From: an uncultured Planctomycetales bacterium
GTDB lineage: Bacteria; Planctomycetota; Planctomycetia; Pirellulales; Thermoguttaceae
Length of the DNA: 50,924 bases
Direction of reading: 5' to 3'
NCBI GenBank assembly: GCA_947305735.1
Contig: CAMZEO010000004.1
Location: 1 to 50,924, forward strand
Part shown: positions 34,515-42,962 of the stretch, one piece after another
Numbering within the stretch: position 1 is the stretch's first letter
Layout: every line of letters starts with the position of its first letter
Translations under genes and position numbers: made by a program
Notes under the pieces: model-generated
The model's database searches: none
What the model was told of the DNA's origin: nothing
What the model saw: only the letters and a program-made list of their open reading frames with translations

Positions 34515-34555
34515 AAAAAACGCGCGCCGAATCGACCGACGTCGAACCGGCGCGC
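34515..34555 (-). terminator. terminator of the regulatory-domain lipoprotein gene
   Basis: Minus-strand GCGCGCCG/CGGCGCGC plus inner TCGA/TCGA, 12 paired bases around a small internal loop, followed by GTTTTTTC, 35 bp past the stop at 34590. Confidence 0.8.
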
Positions 34556-34589
34556 GCTCTGCGGATTATCGAGTCGACTCGGAAAAGAA

Positions 34590-35126
34590 TCAGCGACCTC
34601 CTCCGTGTCCGGATCCAAGCGTTTGCGGAGTAAGATCGACTTCGCCTTCAAGCGCGAACGCTATATCTTTTTTGCCCTCCGCAGGCACGGTAATCGTCAA
34701 ACCGGACTCGTTGATATCGGCGTATTTCACGGGTATTTCGTGAACGACCGTCTGTTCGGGAATCGGCTGTCCCCTGAATTTGTCCGGATTCTCGTAGCGT
34801 TCTCTCGCTTCCTCCTGCGAAAGTCCGCCTTCGATTTTGTCTTTGACGATCGAAACTCTATACTCGCCGGGGTAAACGCCGTCGCCGGGGTCAAGCGTCG
34901 TCATAGCGAAGGAGCCCTTGTCGTCGGTGACAGCTTGAGCGCTTCCCGACTGACTTCCGATCTCTTTGGGAGCGAAAAGAACGGTCGCGCCGGCGACGGC
35001 TTCGCCGTTGAACGTGACGACGCCTTTCGCGGGAACAAGACCCTTAAGACGCTTTTTCTGACAGCCCGAAACCGTCAGCGAAAAGACAACCAACGCGACG
35101 AGCGTAAGCGCGACGAATCGTTTCAT
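34590..35126 (-). CDS. planctomycete lipoprotein with carboxypeptidase-regulatory-like (transthyretin-like) domain
   Basis: 178 residues. LVVFSLTVSGC gives a lipobox with Cys22. AKGVVTFNGEAVAGATVLFAPK and DDKGSFAMTTLDPGDGVYPGEYRVSI are typical of the small beta-sandwich regulatory domains that planctomycetes encode next to DUF1559 proteins. Here it is 24 bp downstream of such a gene on the same strand, so the pair is an operon. Function of these lipoproteins is not known; an envelope or surface-layer role is plausible. The C-terminus is Gly/His-rich (GSGHGGGR). Confidence 0.8.
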   Translation of the reverse strand: MKRFVALTLVALVVFSLTVSGCQKKRLKGLVPAKGVVTFNGEAVAGATVLFAPKEIGSQSGSAQAVTDDKGSFAMTTLDPGDGVYPGEYRVSIVKDKIEGGLSQEEARERYENPDKFRGQPIPEQTVVHEIPVKYADINESGLTITVPAEGKKDIAFALEGEVDLTPQTLGSGHGGGR

Positions 35127-35150
35127 GAGAAACTCCTTTCCGAATCGAGA

Positions 35151-36242
35151 TCACAGGGAGGTATTCGTTTCGCCGCGGTTGCACGTGCCGATCGCGCCCC
35201 AGACGCCAAACGGAGAGACGCCTTCCTGGGCGCCCCAGTACTTGTACCATCCGGAAAGTCCGCTAGTGCCCGCCGTCTCGCAGTTGATCGTGTCGCTGAT
35301 AAAACGGACGCTGCCGTCGAACATGCCCGCGTTCACGCCCCCGGCGTGATTGCTCGTCGCGGGAAAATAACCGGCGTAATTGAAGGCCGAATCCCGCGCG
35401 CACGTGGGCGAGTTCGGGGGAAGAATCGTCTGGAACATCGAGTTGTTGTACGAGTAGTAAAACGCGCGATCGCTCAGACCGCCCGACGTCGTCGAGCCCT
35501 CGACGTACTGACCGTTGGCGCCGCGTTTCGCCAGACAGGCGTTCGGCAAAATGTTCCAGGCGGACGAGTTGAGAACGGCGCCTCCGAGAACGCGCCCGTG
35601 TTCGACGCCAGTTTCGCCGGGGGACGCGACGTGTTCGCTCAACGCGACCGTGTTGCTTGTTCCGTCGGTGATATACGTCAACGGCTGACACCCGCCGCCC
35701 CAGTCGGTGTTTTTCCACTGGTCCGTGCGTTGGATCATGCCGAACGCCGAGCGTCGGTTGCCCCATTGACCGTAATTCTGATTAATGTAGTCCGCTTCGC
35801 TGTAGCAGTAATTGCCCGGAGTGAGCTGATTGTTGTTGGCCGCCGCCGTGGAAGCGTCCGAAGGACAGTTGAACGCGGTAATCTTGCCCTTCCAGCACGC
35901 GACGTCGCTGTAAGGGTTGAATTTGTTACCGTCGTTGTCGTAAGAGTGAATTTCGGCGAAACGCTGTCCCTGCTCGATCTCGGGAAGAAGACCGAGGAAG
36001 GGCGTGCAGTTGCCGTTCGCGCCCATGCCGTTGCCCGGCAACATGCCGTCGTTGCGATCCGTGTAATTGTGAATCGCAAGGCATAGCTGTTTGAGGTTGT
36101 TCGTGCATTGCATGCGCCGCGCCGCCTCGCGAGCCGCCTGAACAGCCGGAAGCAAAAGACCGATTAAAATGCCGATGATCGCGATAACGACCAGCAGTTC
36201 GACGAGCGTGAACCCGCTCTTTTGGGAGGAGTGGACTGCCAT
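35151..36242 (-). CDS. DUF1559 prepilin-like protein
   Basis: 363 residues, a family highly expanded in Planctomycetota. Residues 10-42, [34 protein letters not shown], form a type IV prepilin/pseudopilin signal cut after Gly10 with Glu5 of the mature form. [17 protein letters not shown] follows. The C-terminal H-x9-DG motif appears as [21 protein letters not shown] lies upstream of the ATG, and a TTGACG/TACAAT promoter at 36299 drives it with the downstream lipoprotein. Its precise structure-building role is unknown. Confidence 0.93.
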   Translation of the reverse strand: MAVHSSQKSGFTLVELLVVIAIIGILIGLLLPAVQAAREAARRMQCTNNLKQLCLAIHNYTDRNDGMLPGNGMGANGNCTPFLGLLPEIEQGQRFAEIHSYDNDGNKFNPYSDVACWKGKITAFNCPSDASTAAANNNQLTPGNYCYSEADYINQNYGQWGNRRSAFGMIQRTDQWKNTDWGGGCQPLTYITDGTSNTVALSEHVASPGETGVEHGRVLGGAVLNSSAWNILPNACLAKRGANGQYVEGSTTSGGLSDRAFYYSYNNSMFQTILPPNSPTCARDSAFNYAGYFPATSNHAGGVNAGMFDGSVRFISDTINCETAGTSGLSGWYKYWGAQEGVSPFGVWGAIGTCNRGETNTSL

Positions 36243-36298
36243 TTTTTCTTGCTCCTGGTAAAAGTATCCTTATAATGAGGAAAAAATCCAACGCGACT

Positions 36299-36328
36299 AT
36301 TGTACCCGCAAAGCGCTCGCGGCGTCAA
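36299..36328 (-). promoter_or_regulatory. promoter of DUF1559 operon
   Basis: Minus strand TTGACG (36323-36328), 18-bp spacer, TACAAT (36299-36304), 57 bp before the start codon. Confidence 0.6.
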
Positions 36329-36411
36329 TAGGACGACGACAATTTTTAAAAACGCCGCTCTTAATCCCGCGCGCGCTATCTTTTTACGCAAATTCCAGAC
36401 TGAAATTTTTT

Positions 36412-36445
36412 TAAAAATGGCGCGAGCTTTTCGACGAGACTCGCG
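36412..36445 (-). terminator. terminator of the metallophosphoesterase gene
   Basis: Minus-strand CGCGAG/CTCGCG 6-bp stem with a 13-nt loop followed by CCATTTTT, 19 bp past the stop at 36464. Confidence 0.5.
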
Positions 36446-36463
36446 AACGAAAATTCTCCCTCC

Positions 36464-37369
36464 TTATTCAAAGCGGAACTTATAGGAAGGTTGAGCTTCT
36501 CTTCCTTCGACAACGATAGAGTCGGACGTCAGATTGACGAACGCGAAGCAGTTGGGAATTGTTTGGACGATCCCTTTGAACGTGACGTGAGCGACGTTCT
36601 TTCGAACCCCGTAGGAACCCTCATGCAAATGACCGGCAAGATACCCTTTGACGCAGGGATATTTGTCGAGTATGTCGAGAACTTGTTTACCGTTCCAGGT
36701 GGACCAGCCGCGATCGAAGTAGTAAACGCCGTCGTCTTGCGAGGACTCCGGGCTTGTTCCGTCGCCTGAATTGGCAAAGAGTGGAAAATGGGAACAAACA
36801 AGCGCTTTTTCATTTTGCTTTGTCGCAAGTTCCAGTCGGCTCTCAAGCCATTGAAGTTGTCGAGGCGAAACGGCGCCGTTCCAGTCTGCGGACAAACTGC
36901 CGTCCGGCAGTTTCCAACGGTTGCGTTCTTCTTCCGCTTTTTCCCTTTCTTCCGGAGTTTCAGCCGCGTAGGAACTGATTTCGTTTCCGTTGAGAACGAC
37001 GAATCGCCAAACGTTGGAAACGTCGTCCGGATCGTTGACGACGAAATCGTAATACCCCGGTTTTTCCAAGCCAAAATTGGCGTAAAGTTCGGGCTTTTTT
37101 TCGTCGGGAACCAGGAAATCGTGATTGCCCAGGACGTGTTTCCATTGGACGCCCGCTTTTTCGGCGACGGCAAAAAGTTCTTTCATTCCCAAATGGTTTT
37201 CCCAATCCGATTGAGACGCGTCGCCCAGTTGTAATGTGAAAAGAACGTTTTCCGCCGCTATTTCGCCGACGGCTCTGAGAAATTTGGGCAACGATTCGCG
37301 ATAAGTTCTTTCGCCGCGAGTCTCAAGGTTGCCGTATTGTACGTCGGCTATTACTGCAAATCGAATCAT
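36464..37369 (-). CDS. calcineurin-like metallophosphoesterase (ADPRibase-Mn type)
   Basis: 301 residues, no signal peptide. FAVIADVQYG shows the D-x-Q variant of the first metal motif, as in the Mn-dependent ADP-ribose/CDP-alcohol pyrophosphatases. LQLGDAS, VLGNHDF, VCSHFPLF and GYLAGHLHEG complete the metal site. It probably hydrolyses a nucleotide-linked phosphodiester or pyrophosphate in the cytoplasm; the substrate is not evident. AGGAACC precedes the ATG. Its nearest neighbours are unrelated in function, so it seems to be a single-gene unit. Confidence 0.8.
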   Translation of the reverse strand: MIRFAVIADVQYGNLETRGERTYRESLPKFLRAVGEIAAENVLFTLQLGDASQSDWENHLGMKELFAVAEKAGVQWKHVLGNHDFLVPDEKKPELYANFGLEKPGYYDFVVNDPDDVSNVWRFVVLNGNEISSYAAETPEEREKAEEERNRWKLPDGSLSADWNGAVSPRQLQWLESRLELATKQNEKALVCSHFPLFANSGDGTSPESSQDDGVYYFDRGWSTWNGKQVLDILDKYPCVKGYLAGHLHEGSYGVRKNVAHVTFKGIVQTIPNCFAFVNLTSDSIVVEGREAQPSYKFRFE

Positions 37370-37480
37370 ATTGCGGTTCCTGGATTTGGATTAGGGAGTT
37401 GCGTTGAACAGGCGCGTAAAACTTTGCGCGAATACAAATTTACGCGGTCGTTTTCACATAAGAGTACCAAAAGACGACGC

Positions 37481-37508
37481 AAAAACAAGATCCCGAGACG
37501 CGATCTTG
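37481..37508 (-). terminator. isolated terminator behind ilvC
   Basis: Minus-strand CAAGATC/GATCTTG perfect 7-bp stem, 9-nt loop, followed by TTTTTG. ilvC already has a terminator at 37748, so this one should end another minus-strand transcript. Confidence 0.65.
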
Positions 37509-37625
37509 AAAAAAGATTCGCGCTTCCCAATTTGCGCCCCGTTTAAACGCGGCGTCTGTATTTCGTCGACTTGTTAATTGAAAACGGGGTTCCGACCCGT
37601 CGACTCTTGATTTATGATTTGAGGC
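37481..37625 (-). ncRNA. candidate small RNA between ilvC terminator and metallophosphoesterase gene
   Basis: Between two minus-strand terminators there is no ORF, but a possible promoter (TTAACC 37655-37660, 17-bp spacer, TAGAAA 37632-37637), a GTCGAC/GTCGAC long-range stem enclosing GGGT/ACCC, and the terminator at 37481. This would give an RNA of about 145 nt. It could also be ilvC read-through. I do not recognise a known family. Confidence 0.3.
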
Positions 37626-37747
37626 TTTAGATTTCTATGGTTGTCCGACGTTCCGGTTAAATCGGCGCGTCGCCTTGTTGGATTTAGCGCGTTAATTTCG
37701 CGTTTTGGATTTGACCGGCGCGACGCGTCCGCGCCGTTTGGCTGGTA

Positions 37748-37785
37748 ATAAAAAAAATCGAGACGCCCCCGGAAAGGCGTCTCGA
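37748..37785 (-). terminator. terminator of ilvNC
   Basis: Minus-strand TCGAGACGCC/GGCGTCTCGA, perfect 10-bp stem with an 8-nt loop, followed by eight T, 32 bp past the ilvC stop. Confidence 0.9.
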
Positions 37786-37817
37786 CGAGTTTTAAGAACT
37801 AAGCGTTCGAGCGAGGA

Positions 37818-38822
37818 TCAGAATTCCTTGGCGTCGATCCACTTCATCATCTTGCGGAGGCGCTTGCCGACCTGTTCGAGCAGGTGTTCGTGATGAATGG
37901 CGCGCTCGCGTTTGAACGCGGGAGCGTTGACCGAATTTTCCAAGAGGAATTCGCGCGCGTATTGACCGTTTTGGATTTCCTTGAGGATTTGTTTCATCGC
38001 CTTCTTGGTGTCTTCGGTAATGACGCGCGGACCGCGAGTGTAGTCTCCGTATTCGGCGTTGTTCGAGACGCTGTAGCGCATATAGCTGAGACCGCCTTGA
38101 TAGAAGAGGTCGACGATCAGCTTCATTTCGTGCATGCATTCGAAATACGCCATTTCAGGCTGATAACCCGCTTCGACGAGCGTTTCGAAACCGCACTGAA
38201 TCAAGTGGCTGACGCCTCCGCACAAAACCGCTTGTTCGCCGAACAAGTCCGTTTCCGTTTCTTCTTTGAACGTCGTCTGAATGACGCCGCCGCGCGTGCC
38301 GCCGATACCTTTGGCGTAGGCGAGCCCGATCGATTTCTCGTAATCGCCGCATTTGTCGTCAAGCGCGATAAGGCAGGGGACGCCGCCGCCTTTGACGTAT
38401 TCGGAGCGAACGAGGTGTCCGGGACCTTTCGGCGCGATCATAATCGCCCGATTGCCTTCGGGAAGATCAAACTGTCCGTAGTGGACGTTGAAGCCGTGCG
38501 TGGCAAGAATAATGGCGTTGGCTTTGAGGTTCGGACGAATCTGGTTCGCGAAAACTTTACCTTGAATTTCATCGGGCAACGTCAAGACGACGATATCGGC
38601 TTGCTTGACCGCTTCTTCGAGGGAAACCGGCTTGAAGCCGTGCTCGCAGGCGAGTCGATAGTTGGCGGAGCCTTCGCGTTGACCGACAACGACGTTGCAA
38701 CCGCTGTCGCGCAGATTTTGCGCGTGCGCGTGCCCTTGGGACCCGTAGCCAAGAATCGCAATCGTTTTGTCTTTCAAGAGAGAAAGATCCGCGTCGTTGT
38801 CGTAGTATACTGTCGCAGCCAT
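37818..38822 (-). CDS. ilvC: ketol-acid reductoisomerase
   Basis: 334 residues, short class I KARI of the valine/isoleucine pathway; it isomerises and reduces acetolactate using NAD(P)H and Mg. The Rossmann motif [17 protein letters not shown] is at about 26-42, and [12 protein letters not shown] follows, the loop that sets cofactor preference. Metal ligands lie in [12 protein letters not shown] and in the C-terminal helical domain ([35 protein letters not shown]). It is 113 bp downstream of ilvN, with a 7-bp hairpin (TTCCGCG/CGCGGAA, 38858-38880) between, and ends at a strong terminator. The large synthase subunit ilvB is not in the window. Confidence 0.95.
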   Translation of the reverse strand: MAATVYYDNDADLSLLKDKTIAILGYGSQGHAHAQNLRDSGCNVVVGQREGSANYRLACEHGFKPVSLEEAVKQADIVVLTLPDEIQGKVFANQIRPNLKANAIILATHGFNVHYGQFDLPEGNRAIMIAPKGPGHLVRSEYVKGGGVPCLIALDDKCGDYEKSIGLAYAKGIGGTRGGVIQTTFKEETETDLFGEQAVLCGGVSHLIQCGFETLVEAGYQPEMAYFECMHEMKLIVDLFYQGGLSYMRYSVSNNAEYGDYTRGPRVITEDTKKAMKQILKEIQNGQYAREFLLENSVNAPAFKRERAIHHEHLLEQVGKRLRKMMKWIDAKEF

Positions 38823-38935
38823 TAAAATGTCTCCTAATCAATTTAAAGTATCTTTTCTTCCGCGCCAGTCGGACGCGGAACGCTAAGTCGCGCGTAAAAT
38901 TCCGCCAGACGTTTGAACTCGCCCTATCGGCTTCG

Positions 38936-39412
38936 TTATTTTCCGCGAGGAGCCGCGATGCACCCGGAACGCGTCGCGCTGATCACTTTGTAGGGTTTCA
39001 ACGCCTTGAGAAACGCGTCGATTTTATCGCCGCTACCCGTCACTTCGACGAGAATCGAATTCTCCGAAACGTCGACGACAAACCCGCGGAATATCTGCGT
39101 AAGTTCGATGATTCCCGATCGGTGCGCGTAGTCCGCTTCCACGCTTATGAGCGCGAGCTCGCGCTCGACGTGCGGAGTTCCGGCCAGATTGGTCGTCTTA
39201 ACGACGGTGACGAGCTTTTGAAGTTGAAGCTCGATCTGCCTCATGACGTCCGGCTCGCAATCGACGACGATCGTCATTCTGGAAAAACGTTTGTCGTCGG
39301 TGGCGCCGACCGTCAAACTGTCGACGTTATAAGCGCGGGACGCCAAAAGTCCCGCCACGTGCGACAACACGCCGGGCACGTTTTGCACCCAAATCGAAAT
39401 GACGTTTCTCAT
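38936..39412 (-). CDS. ilvN: acetolactate synthase small (regulatory) subunit
   Basis: 158 residues. The N-terminal ACT domain (VQNVPGVLSHVAGLLASRAYNVDSLTVG) binds branched-chain amino acids and mediates feedback on the catalytic subunit. The second half (ELALISVEADYAHRSGIIELTQIFRGFVVDVS) is the usual small-subunit C-terminal domain. Length fits IlvH/IlvN. GAGG lies 13 bp upstream of the ATG. It has its own promoter at 39539 and a leader with a 10-bp inverted repeat. That the catalytic partner ilvB is elsewhere is unusual. Confidence 0.93.
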   Translation of the reverse strand: MRNVISIWVQNVPGVLSHVAGLLASRAYNVDSLTVGATDDKRFSRMTIVVDCEPDVMRQIELQLQKLVTVVKTTNLAGTPHVERELALISVEADYAHRSGIIELTQIFRGFVVDVSENSILVEVTGSGDKIDAFLKALKPYKVISATRSGCIAAPRGK

Positions 39413-39437
39413 CTTGTTTGCCCTCGGAACCGTTCAA

Positions 39438-39523
39438 GTTCGGCGAACGACGGAGTTTGCGTCTTGTCGGCGTCTTTTGGAAACGAGCCGAACCGACCGC
39501 GAAGCGTCGAAACTTCGCCGAAC
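39438..39523 (-). repeat. 10-bp inverted repeat in the ilvN leader
   Basis: GTTCGGCGAA (39438-39447) and TTCGCCGAAC (39514-39523) are perfectly complementary and would pair across the leader; a GAAG/CTTC inner pair lies inside. No leader peptide rich in Ile, Leu or Val codons was found. Confidence 0.5.
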
Positions 39524-39538
39524 GCGTAAAGTCCCGTT

Positions 39539-39566
39539 ATTATACTGCGCGGCAAAACATTGACAA
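39539..39566 (-). promoter_or_regulatory. promoter of ilvNC
   Basis: Minus strand TTGTCA (39561-39566), 16-bp spacer, perfect TATAAT (39539-39544). The leader to ilvN is about 120 nt. Confidence 0.65.
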
Positions 39567-39597
39567 GACGCCGGAAAGTTTTTGGCTCTCAAAATGT

Positions 39598-39630
39598 GGG
39601 CGCGCCTCGTTTTTAAAACAAGGCGCGCCC
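39598..39630 (-). terminator. terminator of uvrA
   Basis: GGGCGCGCCT/AGGCGCGCCC, 10-bp stem that nearly continues into GTTTT/AAAAC; only a modest T-run follows on the minus strand (ACATTTTG). It lies 31 bp past the uvrA stop. Confidence 0.65.
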
Positions 39631-39660
39631 AACCGTCGCGATCGGTTTGCGCCGACGTTC

Positions 39661-42600
39661 TTAGCGTCGCGCGAAAACTTTGGCGAGATACCTGCCGGTA
39701 ACGGAGTCGGGATTGTCGGCGATTTCCCGAGGCGAGCCCGTCGCGACGACCGTTCCGCCGGCGTCGCCCGCGCCGGGACCGAGGTCGATGATGAAGTCCG
39801 CCGATTTGACCACAAGCAGATTGTGTTCGACGACGACGACCGAATGTCCCGCTTCGACCAGTTCGTTGAGACGATCGAGCAACTTGACGACGTCGGCGAA
39901 ATGCAGCCCGGAAGTCGGTTCGTCCATGATGAACAAACAAGGTCCTTTGCGCGTCGACGAAAGGTACGACGCCAGCTTCAGTCGCTGAGCCTCGCCGCCT
40001 GAAAGCGTGTTCGCCGGTTGCCCCAGTCGGATATAGTCCAGCCCGACGTCGATTAGACGCTTGAGTTTCTGTTGAATTTTCGTTTCGCCGCGGAAGAATC
40101 CAAACGCTTCTCGCGCCGTCATTTCAAGGGTTTCGGCGATGTTGCGACCGCGGATCGTCACGTCGAGTATTTGCCGCTGATAGCGTTTGCCGTCGCAGAA
40201 CGGACAACGCTTGTAGACGTCGGCGGCAAACTGCATCGGCGTGTGGATAAATCCTTCTCCTTTGCACGCGTCGCAACGTCCTCCGTCGACGTTGAAGCTG
40301 AAATGACCGGCGTTAAAAAGTCTGGCTTTGGCTTCCGGCGTTTCCGCGTACAAGTTGCGTATGTCGTCGAAAATCTTGAGATACGTCGCGGGGTTGGAGC
40401 GCGGCGAACGACCGATCGGCGACTGGTCGAGGAGCGCCACCTCGTCGATTTTTTCAGCTCCGGAAAGCTTTTTGTAGGGCAGACCGGATTCGACGGAGTT
40501 CAGGTTGCCGTCAAGCTTCGAACGCAACGCGGGATAGAGCGTTTCCTGAACGAGCGCGCTTTTGCCGGCTCCGCTCACGCCCGTCACGACGCACAGACAA
40601 CCCAGCGGAAAACTAACGTCGACGTTCTTTAGATTGTACCCCGACGCGCCGCTTAATTTGAGGCGATCGCCTGATAATTCGCGTTTGCGCGATCCGCCCC
40701 CTCCAAGACGGCGACCCGAAAGATAGCTCCCCGTGAGCGAATTGGGATCCGCCTTGATTTCTTCGACCGTTCCTTCAAAAACGATTTGACCTCCGTCCAG
40801 ACCCGCGCCGGGTCCGAGTTCGACGATTTTGTCCGACGCTTCAAGAAGCGTTTTGTCGTGGTCGACGACGACGACGGTATTTCCGCGATCCCGAAGATCG
40901 TCGATCGAACGGCGCAGTTTCTCCGAATCGCTCGGATGCAAGCCGGTCGACGGTTCGTCGAGAACGTATAGCATATCGACAAGATCGGAGCCGAGCGAGG
41001 TCGTTAATTTAACGCGTCGACTTTCGCCGGAGCTGAGCGTGGAGACGGGGCGCTCGAGCGTCAAATAGCCCAATCCGACTTTTTCAAGGTATTCAAGGCG
41101 CGAGCGAGTCTCTTTGAGCAGGTCTTTTCCCGCTTCGCGTTGGTAGGGAGAAAGCTCCCAGGAATCAATCGTCCTGATAAGATCCGAGATCTGCATCGAC
41201 GACAATTCGTGGATGTTTTTGCGCGCGATTTTGACCGCGAGAGCTTCTTTTCGCAACCGCGCGCCCTTGCAGACGGGGCAGACGCGTTTGATTTGCCAAC
41301 GGTTCAGGAAGACGCGGATATGCATCTTGTACTTTTCTTCGAGCAACGATTGCAGAAATCCGTTAAGACCTTTATAACCGAGTCGGCTCGAACCGTTGAG
41401 AATCGTCGCGACTTCCTTTTTCGTCAACTGCGCGAAAGGCGCGTCGACGCGCGTCCCCAACTGGTCGGCCAATTCGAGAAATTCGCGTATTTTCGAACGG
41501 TACGTCGCGTTGTTCCACGGCGCGATCGCTCCTTTTTCAATCGACAGCGTCCTGTTGGGAAAGACGCGATCCATGTCGAACGCCGACCACCATCCGTTAC
41601 CCAGGCAGATCGGACAGGAGCCTTTGGGACTGTTAAAGTTGAAAAGATTGGGCTCGACGTCGGGAAAATCGATTCCGCATTCTTCGCAACGAAGATTTCT
41701 GCTGAATCCGAACGCCGTCCAGGTCGCTCCGTCGATTGTTTTCGGAAGACCCCGCGTTTCGCCGTCTTGCGGGGCGTCGGGATCTTTGAGCGAGCGTTCT
41801 CCTTCGACGAAAACCCAACATCGTCCGCCGCCTTCGTCAAACGCTTTTTCAACGGAGTCGACCAAACGTTTTTCGTCGACCTTGCCGAGCGTCACTCGAT
41901 CGAGCGCGAACAAAACGGGAGGGGCTCCGGGATTCTTTTCGATGGCGTCGCGTTTGTCCAAATAGCGCATCAAACTGCGGTCGTCCCCTTCGGGATCGAG
42001 CATTAGAACGCGATAGTTCGTCTTCATTTGAGACGTTTCGTCGTCGTCAAGCTGTTCGTCGCCCTCCGATTGACCTTGACGAGAAGAACTTCGAAGACCG
42101 AGAGCCGCGAAATTGTCTTCTTCGGGGGAATCCGTCATGGCTCCGTAAAGCAAACGGACGACTTGGTACTGACTCTCGGTGAAATCGTTTTCATCGCGAA
42201 GATCATGGAGACCTCCGTCCGCGACGATTCGAAAGTAACCCCGAGCGAGCCATTCCTGTTTAAACCCGTTAAGACTGGCGGGAAGCGACTGAAGCGAAGG
42301 AGCGAACGCGATGATCGCGCGCGAACCGTCGGAAAGAGAACCCAGCGTTTTGACCGTCGACTCCGGAGAATGACGCCGTATCCGTTTGCCGCAACTGCGG
42401 CAGTACGGCTCGCCGATCTTTCCGAAAAGCTCGCGAAGATAATCGTTGGTTTCCGTCGCGGTTCCAACCGTCGTCAGCGATTGGGGATTGGGCGTCTGCG
42501 CGACGACGGCGACCGCCGCGAGGATTCCGTCGACCGAGTCGACGTCCGGCTTGTCGAATTGTTCCATACGCTGACGAACGTAAGGGGAAAGACATTCGAC

Positions 42601-42789
42601 GTAGCGCCGCTGACCTTCCGCGAAAAGCACGTCGAACGCTAACGAACTTTTACCGCTGCCGCTCACGCCGCAAAAAGAGGTGATCTTGTTGTAAGGAACG
42701 TCGAGATTAACCGACTTTAGATTATGTGTTCTCGCGCCTCGAATGGAAATGCGGCCTGTTCTTATCGGTCGATTGGCGTGGTCGGTCAT
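39661..42789 (-). CDS. uvrA: excinuclease ABC subunit A, long divergent form
   Basis: 1042 residues from ATG 42789 (a TTG at 42795 is two codons upstream). UvrA is the damage-sensing ATPase dimer of nucleotide excision repair. Two ABC modules are seen: GVSGSGKSSLAF (about 41-50) and GVSGAGKSALVQ (about 740); signatures SSGESRRVKL and SGGEAQRLKLAS; Walker B VLDEPSTGLH and IMDEPTSGLH. Zinc sites CEEC...CPIC and CDACKGEGF...CPFC are intact. It is about 100 residues longer than typical UvrA because of an insert near 150-330, and the first block reads SPYVRQRMEQFDKPDVDSVDGILAAVAV instead of the standard version, pointing to a UvrA2-like class. It may be a paralogue rather than the main repair UvrA. 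Confidence 0.9.
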   Translation of the reverse strand: MTDHANRPIRTGRISIRGARTHNLKSVNLDVPYNKITSFCGVSGSGKSSLAFDVLFAEGQRRYVECLSPYVRQRMEQFDKPDVDSVDGILAAVAVVAQTPNPQSLTTVGTATETNDYLRELFGKIGEPYCRSCGKRIRRHSPESTVKTLGSLSDGSRAIIAFAPSLQSLPASLNGFKQEWLARGYFRIVADGGLHDLRDENDFTESQYQVVRLLYGAMTDSPEEDNFAALGLRSSSRQGQSEGDEQLDDDETSQMKTNYRVLMLDPEGDDRSLMRYLDKRDAIEKNPGAPPVLFALDRVTLGKVDEKRLVDSVEKAFDEGGGRCWVFVEGERSLKDPDAPQDGETRGLPKTIDGATWTAFGFSRNLRCEECGIDFPDVEPNLFNFNSPKGSCPICLGNGWWSAFDMDRVFPNRTLSIEKGAIAPWNNATYRSKIREFLELADQLGTRVDAPFAQLTKKEVATILNGSSRLGYKGLNGFLQSLLEEKYKMHIRVFLNRWQIKRVCPVCKGARLRKEALAVKIARKNIHELSSMQISDLIRTIDSWELSPYQREAGKDLLKETRSRLEYLEKVGLGYLTLERPVSTLSSGESRRVKLTTSLGSDLVDMLYVLDEPSTGLHPSDSEKLRRSIDDLRDRGNTVVVVDHDKTLLEASDKIVELGPGAGLDGGQIVFEGTVEEIKADPNSLTGSYLSGRRLGGGGSRKRELSGDRLKLSGASGYNLKNVDVSFPLGCLCVVTGVSGAGKSALVQETLYPALRSKLDGNLNSVESGLPYKKLSGAEKIDEVALLDQSPIGRSPRSNPATYLKIFDDIRNLYAETPEAKARLFNAGHFSFNVDGGRCDACKGEGFIHTPMQFAADVYKRCPFCDGKRYQRQILDVTIRGRNIAETLEMTAREAFGFFRGETKIQQKLKRLIDVGLDYIRLGQPANTLSGGEAQRLKLASYLSSTRKGPCLFIMDEPTSGLHFADVVKLLDRLNELVEAGHSVVVVEHNLLVVKSADFIIDLGPGAGDAGGTVVATGSPREIADNPDSVTGRYLAKVFARR

Positions 42790-42933
42790 TGTCAACTTTC
42801 TATCAACTTATCGTCTTCTTTGTTCGCGCCGTTTAATCGCGAACGTATTTCAAAACGAAGGTTCCCCCTCGCGCGGGGCGACTGCTTGCGCCGAAACGCC
42901 GTCGGACGCTTTTTTTCGGACGCAATCTGCTTA

Positions 42934-42962
42934 ATTATAGGACTGTTCTCGGTTTCGTCCAA
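42934..42962 (-). promoter_or_regulatory. candidate promoter of uvrA
   Basis: Minus strand TTGGAC (42957-42962), 17-bp spacer, perfect TATAAT (42934-42939), giving a leader of about 140 nt. I saw no recognisable SOS box. Confidence 0.5.

Noticed and set aside
34299-36086. 595-aa plus-strand ORF
   Set aside because: It is antisense to hpf-leader, the lipoprotein and DUF1559 genes, and its Arg/Val-rich translation is typical of shadow frames in this GC-skewed code.
37580-37605. tRNA T-arm-like GGGGTTCCGACCC
   Set aside because: No acceptor or anticodon stems can be drawn around it.
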